Shown: positions 57,755 through 64,000 of the stretch, in pieces | Position numbering within the stretch: the stretch's first letter is position 1 | How the letters are laid out: each line of letters begins with the position of its first letter | Source of the DNA: CAIQPS01 sp963721365 | Lineage (GTDB): Bacteria > Actinomycetota > Thermoleophilia > RBG-16-64-13 | NCBI GenBank assembly: GCA_963721365.1 | Contig: CAVRJE010000023.1 | Span: 372,001-436,000 of the forward strand | Reading direction: 5' to 3' | Length of the DNA stretch: 64,000 bases | Position numbers and translations under genes: made by a program | The notes under the pieces: generated by a model | The model's database searches: none | Told to the model about the DNA's origin: nothing | Seen by the model: only the letters and a program-made list of their open reading frames with translations

Positions 57755-57782
57755 GGGGCCCGCCCCTCGCGGGGCGGGCCCC
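57755..57782. other. Strong hairpin between the molybdoenzyme small subunit gene and ridA
   Basis: GGGGCCCGCCCC at 57755-57766, loop TCGC, and its complement at 57771-57782 form a 12-pair stem. No T run follows on the minus strand, so it is more likely a stabiliser or partial terminator within the operon. Confidence 0.75.
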
Positions 57783-57830
57783 CGACTCTTCACCAGATCC
57801 TCAGACCTGTGTCACCGACGCAGTTCGGCG

Positions 57831-58667
57831 TCACGCCTTCCACATGGCTATGTCGCCGATGTTCATGTCCTTCTTGGTAACGTCGACGGGCCCGACCTTC
57901 TGCGCCAGGTAGCCGGACTTCTCGATGTGCAGCGTGTAGGTGCCGTTCTTCAGGTCCCGCAGCCAGAAGTCGCCGTAGCTGTCAGACTCGGCGGCCAGCT
58001 TGTCGCCGGTCTCGTTGTTGGTCGCGGTGACCTTGACGCCCTCGAGGCACTCGTCGGCTTCCTGGTCGAACACCGCGCCGGCGATGAACTTCTTCGGCAG
58101 GCCGATGTAGAAGACCCGAGGTTTGACGTCGGCCAACTCCGGCTTGAGCGGCTCGGCCTTGGCGACCAGTTCCTTGATCTTCGGATCGTCTTCGTCACCG
58201 AAGGTGAAGGCGCCGGTAGGGCAGGCGTCGGCGCAGCGGGGCTCGGTCCAGCCATCGTCCAGCAGGTGCGCGCAGAAGGTGCACTTCTGGGCGATGTTGA
58301 GAGCGTCGTTGAAGTAGATGACGTTCTCGTAGGGGCAGGCCGTCAGACACATCTGGTTGCCGCGGCACTTGTCGGGGTCGATGATGACGATCCCGTCGTC
58401 CCGCTTGTAGATGGCGTGGACGTTGCAGGACGTGATGCACGGGGCGTCGTCGCAGTGCTGGCAGATGCTGTGCTCGTAGGTGACCTTGACTTTGGGCACC
58501 TGGCCGCGCACGTTGTCGTAGACCTTGTTCCAGAACTGGCCGGTGTCGGGCTGCGGCTTGGCGATGGGCGACCAGTCGTTGGCGACGTGCTCGTCCTTGC
58601 AGGCGATCTGGCAGTTGTAGCAGCCGTTGCAGATGTCGTAGTTGATCACAAGGATCTTGCCCATCAT
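57831..58667 (-). CDS. Pyrogallol transhydroxylase-type small (Fe-S) subunit
   Basis: This 278 residue electron-transfer subunit resembles the beta subunit of pyrogallol-phloroglucinol transhydroxylase and resorcinol hydroxylase. Ferredoxin-type motifs are CNGCYNCQIACK, CQHCDDAPCITSC, CRGNQMCLTACP and CTFCAHLLDDG with CADACP. The third lacks one of the usual cysteines (Asn instead), which fits three rather than four [4Fe-4S] clusters, as in the known enzyme. The last 90 residues form a carboxypeptidase regulatory/transthyretin-like domain (AGAVFDQEADECLEGVKVTA, GTYTLHIEKSGYLA), also a hallmark of that subunit. Its ATG overlaps the large subunit stop as ATGA. Confidence 0.88.
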   Translation of the reverse strand: MMGKILVINYDICNGCYNCQIACKDEHVANDWSPIAKPQPDTGQFWNKVYDNVRGQVPKVKVTYEHSICQHCDDAPCITSCNVHAIYKRDDGIVIIDPDKCRGNQMCLTACPYENVIYFNDALNIAQKCTFCAHLLDDGWTEPRCADACPTGAFTFGDEDDPKIKELVAKAEPLKPELADVKPRVFYIGLPKKFIAGAVFDQEADECLEGVKVTATNNETGDKLAAESDSYGDFWLRDLKNGTYTLHIEKSGYLAQKVGPVDVTKKDMNIGDIAMWKA

Positions 58668-61261
58668 TCACCTCCTAGGATGCAGGCCTGCAAACCCGGA
58701 CCCGCACAGGGGTGGAAGGGCCGTTCGAACGCCTCGGGATACTTCTTCTTGAGCGCTTCCAGATCTGTCTTCTCGATGTCGACCAGGAAGCCGCTGACCG
58801 CGTGGCCCACCGCGTTCTTCGACGTGGTGTTGCGCGGGACGATCGTGTTGATCGCACCGCCGCGATCGATGACGCCAGGGTCGATGGGATCCCATTTGGC
58901 GCCGTGATCGATGTAGACCACATCGGGCATGATGCGCTCGGTCACGTAGGCGGCGCTGAGGACCGTGCCGCGGTCGTTGAATATGGAGACCACGTCGCCG
59001 TTCTTGATGCCGCGCGACTCGGCAGTCGAGGGATGCAGCCACAACGGATGGTACTGATACCCATCGGGGCCGGTCACCTTGCAGGTCTCGATCTCCCGCA
59101 ACCAGGTGATGTCCTCGTGCTGAGAATGGACGCTCCAACGCGGGTGGTTGGAGCACACGAGCAGCGGGTACTTCTTGGCGCGCTCGGTCCCGATGGTCTC
59201 CTCGTGGCTGATTCCTTCAGCGACCCATTTGGGCACCGGAGGACGTTCGAGGTCGTCGGGGAAGTTCGCCTTGAGACCGGTGGACTCGAACTCGAGCAGT
59301 CCGGTCGGGGTCGTGAGGGGGTTCTTCTTGGGATCTTCGTAGAACCTCTGGAATCCGGCCGGTTCGTCCTCCCATTTGTCGGCGGTCGGGATGACAAGGT
59401 AGCCCTTCTCCTGTAGGTCTTCCCAACTGATGAGGTCGGCGCACCGGGAGGTCTCGTAGCCGTATTTGATGAGCTCGGGGATGCTCTTACCGCCCGTGTA
59501 CTCCTCGAGCAGACCAAGCCGGTCGGCGAGCATGCAGACGATCTCGTAGTCGCTGTACGACTCTGCGAGGGGCTCGACGCACTTGTGCTCGGGAAAGAGC
59601 AGGTTGTACTGGCCACTGAAGATGTCGCCGGCGATGTCGTCCTCTTCCAGCTTGGTGTTGACCGGCAGGATGATGTCGGCCAGGAGGGCATCGTTCTCCA
59701 ACCAGGGATGTTGGCACCACATGAACTCGATGTCGGGGTGCCGCATGGCCCGGATGTAGTTGTTGCCGTCGTTCCAGCAGGTGATCCAGGACGGGGAGTC
59801 GGTCCATACCGCGTGGATCTTGGAGCAGCCTTCGGCCGGGTAGGACCGGTGGACGAACTGGTCTTCACGCGGAGCCGTCTCGGACTCGCATCCCCACCAG
59901 TCGCATTCACCCTCGAGGATGGCCTTGGGAATGAAGGTCTTCGGCAGCGATGGGTGGTTCATATCGGACGGGTGGCCGCCGGTATAGGCCGAGCGAAGGT
60001 TGGGCACCCGGAAGGGCTTGGGCTGCGCGTACTGATCGGGGAAGTCGAAGAGGCCCCACTCGATCATCTTCACCTGGTTGATGCCGGGCTTGCCAAGACC
60101 CTGCATGGCGAGGCAGATGTTCTGCAGACGGGCGGGCTCGGTGGCGTACGGGCCGCGGATGCCGGGGCCGCCGTTGCCGATGACCACGCTGGTGCGCTTG
60201 GACGCCCACTCCTTCGCCAGGGCCTTGATGACCCGCGACGAGACGCCGCAGATGGGAGCGGCCCATTCCGGAGTCTTGGGAACGCCGTCTTCGTCACCCA
60301 TGACGTAGGCTTCGTACTTGTCGACGCCCACCGCGTGGGTCGCCAGGTATTCCTTGTCGTAGGTGCCGTCTTTGAACCACTGGTAGGTGATGGCCAGATA
60401 GAGGGCGGCGTCGGTGTTGGGCAGCACCGGGATCCACCGGTCGGCGTGTACCGCCGCTGCGTAGTTGAGGTCGGGGCACACGTAGATCTGCTTGATGCCC
60501 AGGTCGGTATACCAGTAGGACAGGCGGCTGGGGAGCTGACCCTGCCAGCCCCAGGGAGTCGTCTCCTGGTCGCAGCCCCAGAACAGGAGCAGCTCGCAGT
60601 TCTTGGCTACGTCGTAGAGCAGGTTGCTCTGCTTGCCCTGGCCTACCGGCTCGCATCCCCAGAAGTGCTTGCTGCCCCACCACCAGCCTTCCCAGCTGTC
60701 GGGCTGCCGGATCTGAAGGGTGTAGCCTCCCCACAGCGGGAGGAGCTTGCGGCCGGCGCCGTGGCAGGCCTGCACTACCTTGTTCTCGCCGTGCTGGTCG
60801 CACTGATAGAGAAGGGCGGTGGGACCGTACTTCTCCTTGAGGCGGTTCATCTCGCTGACGATGGTGTCGAGCGCCTCGTCCCACGAGATGCGCACGTACT
60901 TGCTTTTGCCCCGGTTCTGCGGGTTGCGCTCGCCGTTGGGATCCCAGTCCACCCTCTTGAGGGGATAGCGGACGCGGGCCGGCGAGTAGACGCGCTTCTT
61001 GTAGGCGATGGAATACGGCGGGATGAGCGTCTTCATGCTCGGTTCGAACGTCTGCCCCCGCACTACCATCTTCCACGGGTTCATGTGCTTCTCGGGATCG
61101 TACTTCCAGTCGTAGTGCATCGGGCGGATGCGGATGATCTTGCCATCCTTCACATCCACCATCGAGGCATTGGACCCGTTCTCGGGGACCCCGCAGAAGC
61201 TGATGTCCCTGATGAGCGTCTTTTCGCCGGACTTGCCGTTCGGGGCTCGGTCTTCTGCCAT
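58664..61261 (-). CDS. Pyrogallol transhydroxylase/resorcinol hydroxylase-type molybdopterin large subunit
   Basis: This 865 residue protein is an oxidoreductase of the DMSO reductase family, close in layout to pyrogallol transhydroxylase alpha (EC 1.97.1.2), which moves a hydroxyl group between trihydroxybenzenes without net redox change. It lacks the N-terminal Fe-S cysteine motif and any Tat signal, so it should be cytoplasmic. The segment WDPNGERNPQNRG is shared with that enzyme, and QPDSWEGWWWG at 187-197 contains Asp-Ser-Trp, Ser189 being the likely Mo ligand. H157 and H167 are candidate active-site histidines. AAGGAGATAGG precedes the ATG. Related enzymes include catechol dehydroxylases, so the substrate is not certain. 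Confidence 0.87.
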   Translation of the reverse strand: MAEDRAPNGKSGEKTLIRDISFCGVPENGSNASMVDVKDGKIIRIRPMHYDWKYDPEKHMNPWKMVVRGQTFEPSMKTLIPPYSIAYKKRVYSPARVRYPLKRVDWDPNGERNPQNRGKSKYVRISWDEALDTIVSEMNRLKEKYGPTALLYQCDQHGENKVVQACHGAGRKLLPLWGGYTLQIRQPDSWEGWWWGSKHFWGCEPVGQGKQSNLLYDVAKNCELLLFWGCDQETTPWGWQGQLPSRLSYWYTDLGIKQIYVCPDLNYAAAVHADRWIPVLPNTDAALYLAITYQWFKDGTYDKEYLATHAVGVDKYEAYVMGDEDGVPKTPEWAAPICGVSSRVIKALAKEWASKRTSVVIGNGGPGIRGPYATEPARLQNICLAMQGLGKPGINQVKMIEWGLFDFPDQYAQPKPFRVPNLRSAYTGGHPSDMNHPSLPKTFIPKAILEGECDWWGCESETAPREDQFVHRSYPAEGCSKIHAVWTDSPSWITCWNDGNNYIRAMRHPDIEFMWCQHPWLENDALLADIILPVNTKLEEDDIAGDIFSGQYNLLFPEHKCVEPLAESYSDYEIVCMLADRLGLLEEYTGGKSIPELIKYGYETSRCADLISWEDLQEKGYLVIPTADKWEDEPAGFQRFYEDPKKNPLTTPTGLLEFESTGLKANFPDDLERPPVPKWVAEGISHEETIGTERAKKYPLLVCSNHPRWSVHSQHEDITWLREIETCKVTGPDGYQYHPLWLHPSTAESRGIKNGDVVSIFNDRGTVLSAAYVTERIMPDVVYIDHGAKWDPIDPGVIDRGGAINTIVPRNTTSKNAVGHAVSGFLVDIEKTDLEALKKKYPEAFERPFHPCAGPGLQACILGGE

Positions 61262-61283
61262 CCTATCTCCTTCCCTCTTCCGG

Positions 61284-61312
61284 CTATTCCGCTTAGCGGA
61301 ATAGCTATTCCG
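61284..61312. promoter_or_regulatory. Nested palindromic operator upstream of the molybdoenzyme operon
   Basis: CTATTCCGC, TTA, GCGGAATAG at 61284-61304 is a perfect palindrome with nine-base arms. A third half-site CTATTCCG at 61305-61312 makes CGGAATAGCTATTCCG (61297-61312) a second, overlapping perfect palindrome. It ends 22 bases before the large subunit ATG. The form fits an IclR-family operator, and two IclR genes flank the locus. The remaining 61313-61391 stretch shows no clear promoter. Confidence 0.7.
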
Positions 61313-61391
61313 TCATCGCGACATATCTAGTGTGGCACGCGTCGTGGCCCTCAGTCAATCCCGAAACGCCCGCGCGGCGGAAGAAGAACCG

Positions 61392-62229
61392 CTACGCCTG
61401 GCGCGTGTCGGCCACCGAGGTGCTGCGGAAGTAGGCGGTCATCTCCGCGGCCTTGTTCTTGACCGCCTTCGTGTTCTTCGCGCGGCCCTCCGCACCGAAG
61501 CGGTCGGACGGGGCGACAACGGTCAGCACGGCCAGCACGTCGCCCCCCGGTCCGAAGATGGGAGCGGACACCGCGCACACGCGGAGGTCCTGCTCCTCGA
61601 GATCGTAGGCGACCCCCTCGTCGGCCGCCTTCGCCAGCATCGCCGCGATCTCGTTCGGGATCGGTCGTCGTGTGCGGAGTGAACTTGACCTGCGGCTCCC
61701 TGAGCAGCCGCGCCCTCTCCTCCTCCGGCCGCATGGCGACGTACATCCGCACCGCGGAGTTGGCCATGTTCCCGAGGATGCGCCCGGTCGGCAGGTTCGG
61801 CTTGAACGGGTGGGACGTCGCGACCTGATCGACGACGACGGCGCCTTGGGCACTCTCGACCGTGAGCTCGACGGTCTCCCCCGTCTCCTTCGCCAGATCC
61901 TCCAGGAAAGGGTGGGTGGAGCGGACGAAGCTCACATACGACAGCGTCAGGTAAGCGCCGGGGATCATCGCCCTGCCCAGCCGGTAGCGCTCGGTCTCCG
62001 GGTCGAAGACGACGAACTCCTTCCACTCGAGCGTCCGCAGCATCCGGTAGGCCGTGGTCTTGGATATGCCGGTCCGGGCGCAGATGTCGTTGAGGTTCCA
62101 CTCCGGGTGCTCCACGTCGAAAAGCGCCAATATGGTGAGGCCCCGGGCCAGGGCCTGGACGTACAGCTCGCTCTCCTCTTCGGATCGCCCGCCCAACGAA
62201 GCTCGCTGCCGCCCTCCCGCTCTAGCCAC
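61392..62229 (-). CDS. IclR family transcriptional regulator, frameshifted
   Basis: This is the second IclR regulator. A GTG start at 62229 overlaps the end of the upstream large-subunit gene by eight bases. The winged helix reads ELYVQALARGLTILALFDVE and NLNDICARTGISKTTAYRML. The effector domain (VELTVESAQGAVVVDQVATS, GNMANSAVRMYVAMRPEEER) changes frame near 61662 and continues NEIAAMLAKAADEGVAYDLE, CAVSAPIFGPGGDVLAVLTV to the stop at 61392. The span is 3n+1; intact length is about 278 residues. It lies directly upstream of the molybdoenzyme operon, so it could bind the palindrome at 61284-61312. Confidence 0.9.
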
Positions 62230-64000
62230 CCGCCTGCTCCATCAATACCCCGGCGATACAAGGGCCTGCCGTAGCGTGGCACTCCCGTTCGAACGCCTCG
62301 GGATACCTGCGTTTGAGCGCCTCCAGGTCCGTCTTCTCGACCTCCGCCAGGAACCCCGACACCACCATGCCGACGGCGTTCTTCGACGTGGTGTTGCGCG
62401 GGACGATGGTGTTGATGGCGCCACCCCGGTCGATCTCGCCCGGCTCGATCGGGTCGTACTTGGCCCCGTGATCCATGCCGACCACGCCGGGCATGATGCG
62501 CTCGGTCACGTAGGCGCCGGCGAGCACGATCCCCCGCTCGTTGAAGATGCTCACTACGTCCCCGTGCCCGATGCCTCGGGCCTCGGCGTCTTTCGGGTTC
62601 ATCCACAGCGGGTGATAGTGGTAGCCGTCGGACCCGCGCACCTTGCAGGTGTCGATCTCCCGGAACCAGGTCACGTCGTCGTGCTGCGAGTGGACTCCCC
62701 AGCGGGGATGGTTGCTCATGACCAGCAGCGGATACTTCTTGCTGCGCTCGGTGCCCAGGGTCTCCTCATGAGTCTCGCCCCGCGCGATCCATTTCGGCAC
62801 GGGCCCCCGCTCGTCGTCACCGGGGAAGTGGTCGGCCAGGCCGGTGGCATAGAACTCCAGCTTGCCGGTGGGCGTGGTGAGGGGATGGCCCTCCGGGTCC
62901 TCGTAGAACTCGATCATGCCGGCCGGGATCTTCTCCCAGTCCGGGTCCGGAGGCACGACGAAGTAGCCCTTTTCGTTGAGTTTCTCCCAGCTGACCAGGT
63001 GGGCCACGCCGGAGGTCTCGTAGCCCGCGCGGATGAGTTCCGGCACCGTCTTGCCGCCCGTGTATTCGTCGAGCAGCCCCAGGCGCTCGGCGATCTTGCA
63101 CACCACCTCATAGTCGCTGAACGACTCGCCCAGAGGCTCGATGCACCGCGCTTCCGGGAAGAGCAGGTTCATCTGCCCGCCGAACACGTCGTTCGCGATG
63201 TCGTCCTCTTCCAACTTGGTGTTCACCGGCAGAAGGAGATCGGCGAAGAGCGCGTCGTTCTCGAGCCAGGGGTGCTGACAGAAGATGAACTCGATCGATT
63301 CGTCCCTCATCGCCCGGATGAAGTTGTTGCCGTCGTTCCAGCAGGTGATCCACGACGGTGAGTCCGTCCAGATCATGCGGATGCGAGAGGCGCCTTCGAC
63401 CGGATACCTGTAGTGCACGAACTGGTTCTCGCGGGGAGCGAACTCCTCCTCGGCGCCCCACCATTCGACCGCGCCCTCCAGGATGGCTTTGGGCACCAGG
63501 CTCTTGGGCACGAAGTTCGGGTTTGTGTCGCCCGGCGTGCCGCCCGTGTACGCAGCCAGCACGCTGGTGAACACCAGGGGAGCCGGCGGCGACAACTGCT
63601 CGTCGTCGTGGTGGAGGCCCCACTCGATCATCTTGGATTGATTGCAGCCGGGTCTGCCGAGGCCCTGCATGGCGAGACAGAGGACCTGCAGTCGCGCGGG
63701 TTCCGTGGAATACGGGCCGCGGATACCGGGGCCGCCGTTCCCGATGACCACGGTGGTGCGCTTGGAGGCCCATTCAGCGGCCAGCGCCTTGATGACGCGG
63801 GAAGGCACCCCGGTGATGGGCGCGGCCCACTCCGGGCTCTTCGCCTGCCCGTCTTCCCGGCCCATCACGTAGTCCTCGAACCTGTCTACGCCGTACGCGT
63901 GGGTATCGAGGTACTCCTTGTCGTACGTCCCGTTCTTGAACCAGTGGTGGCAGATAGCCAGGTAAAGCGCGGCATCGGTGTTGGGGAGTATGGGGATCCA
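62222..64000 (-). CDS. Second transhydroxylase-type molybdopterin large subunit, incomplete at the window edge
   Basis: This frame is open through the end of the window, giving at least 592 residues of the C-terminal part. It is collinear with the large subunit at 58664-61261 and highly similar: WIPILPNTDAALYLAI near the edge, then VVIGNGGPGIRGPYSTEPAR, MIWTDSPSWITCWNDGNN, SNHPRWGVHSQHDDVTWFRE and the end RGGAINTIVPRNTTSKNAVG. The Mo-ligand region lies beyond the window. No small subunit gene lies downstream on this side; the IclR gene follows instead. It is a paralogue that may serve a related substrate and may share the small subunit or have one outside the window. Confidence 0.87.
   Translation of the reverse strand, partial: WIPILPNTDAALYLAICHHWFKNGTYDKEYLDTHAYGVDRFEDYVMGREDGQAKSPEWAAPITGVPSRVIKALAAEWASKRTTVVIGNGGPGIRGPYSTEPARLQVLCLAMQGLGRPGCNQSKMIEWGLHHDDEQLSPPAPLVFTSVLAAYTGGTPGDTNPNFVPKSLVPKAILEGAVEWWGAEEEFAPRENQFVHYRYPVEGASRIRMIWTDSPSWITCWNDGNNFIRAMRDESIEFIFCQHPWLENDALFADLLLPVNTKLEEDDIANDVFGGQMNLLFPEARCIEPLGESFSDYEVVCKIAERLGLLDEYTGGKTVPELIRAGYETSGVAHLVSWEKLNEKGYFVVPPDPDWEKIPAGMIEFYEDPEGHPLTTPTGKLEFYATGLADHFPGDDERGPVPKWIARGETHEETLGTERSKKYPLLVMSNHPRWGVHSQHDDVTWFREIDTCKVRGSDGYHYHPLWMNPKDAEARGIGHGDVVSIFNERGIVLAGAYVTERIMPGVVGMDHGAKYDPIEPGEIDRGGAINTIVPRNTTSKNAVGMVVSGFLAEVEKTDLEALKRRYPEAFERECHATAGPCIAGVLMEQAGG

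Noticed and set aside
59585..61330. Plus-strand open frame of 581 codons opposite the molybdoenzyme large subunit
   Set aside because: This is antisense shadow coding; composition and lack of motifs argue against a gene. The same applies to frames at 4558-5916, 17225-18604, 12455-13771 and 62054-63361 on the plus strand.

Overview
This 64 kb window is high-GC bacterial DNA, almost fully coding. It looks like an anaerobic member of the Actinomycetota, probably a deep-branching lineage. The evidence is the block lepA-hemW-hrcA-dnaJ-prmA beside comEA-comEC-holA/rpsT, Thr/Ala-rich linkers behind lipoprotein signals, an acidic Ala/Glu tail on ribosomal protein S1, futalosine-type menaquinone genes, rubrerythrin, and oxygen-independent Mo/Fe-S aromatic chemistry. 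No tRNA, rRNA, CRISPR array, insertion sequence or prophage was seen. The species cannot be named from the sequence alone.

Layout. 1-12.3 kb holds housekeeping genes, mostly on the minus strand: prmA (cut by the window edge), dnaJ, hrcA, hemW, a small membrane protein, lepA, murJ, then rpsT (plus), holA, comEC and comEA. 12.3-18.5 kb holds rubrerythrin, an alpha/beta hydrolase, yajQ, a membrane acyltransferase-like protein, an M23 peptidase and an ABC-F ATPase. 18.5-24.7 kb is one minus-strand run: 2-oxo acid dehydrogenase E1 alpha, E1 beta, a nitroreductase, E2, then mqnB and mqnD. 24.7-33.4 kb holds a zinc alcohol dehydrogenase, an MBL-fold RNase, acetyl-CoA synthetase (plus), leuS and an MFS transporter. 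33.6-36.8 kb is a dctPQM TRAP transporter. 36.9-46.3 kb holds uvrB, a lytic transglycosylase, coaE, rpsA, polA, a GntR/PBP-domain regulator and tatA.

From 46.4 kb to the end the window looks like a catabolic locus. It has an acetoin/2-oxo acid dehydrogenase operon (E1 alpha, E1 beta, E2), an IclR regulator, and an ABC transporter of the branched-chain amino acid type with a Tat-exported lipoprotein receptor. These are followed by a TatD-like hydrolase, a RidA protein, and the two subunits of a pyrogallol transhydroxylase/resorcinol hydroxylase-type molybdoenzyme. A second IclR regulator and a second molybdoenzyme large subunit (running off the end) complete it. The parts fit import and anaerobic reductive or transhydroxylation breakdown of polyhydroxylated aromatics, with products fed to acetyl-CoA. 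A gapped palindrome in front of the molybdoenzyme operon recurs exactly in both half-sites in front of the first IclR gene, which suggests one regulon.

A caution for all users: at least 17 genes, many of them essential single-copy ones, change reading frame inside conserved domains. In most, the start-to-stop span is 3n+1, which implies one extra base each. This pattern points to sequencing or assembly insertion errors rather than pseudogenes. The TatD-like gene also contains a 434 bp tandem repeat that may be a scaffold join. For frameshifted genes I give the span of the inferred whole gene.
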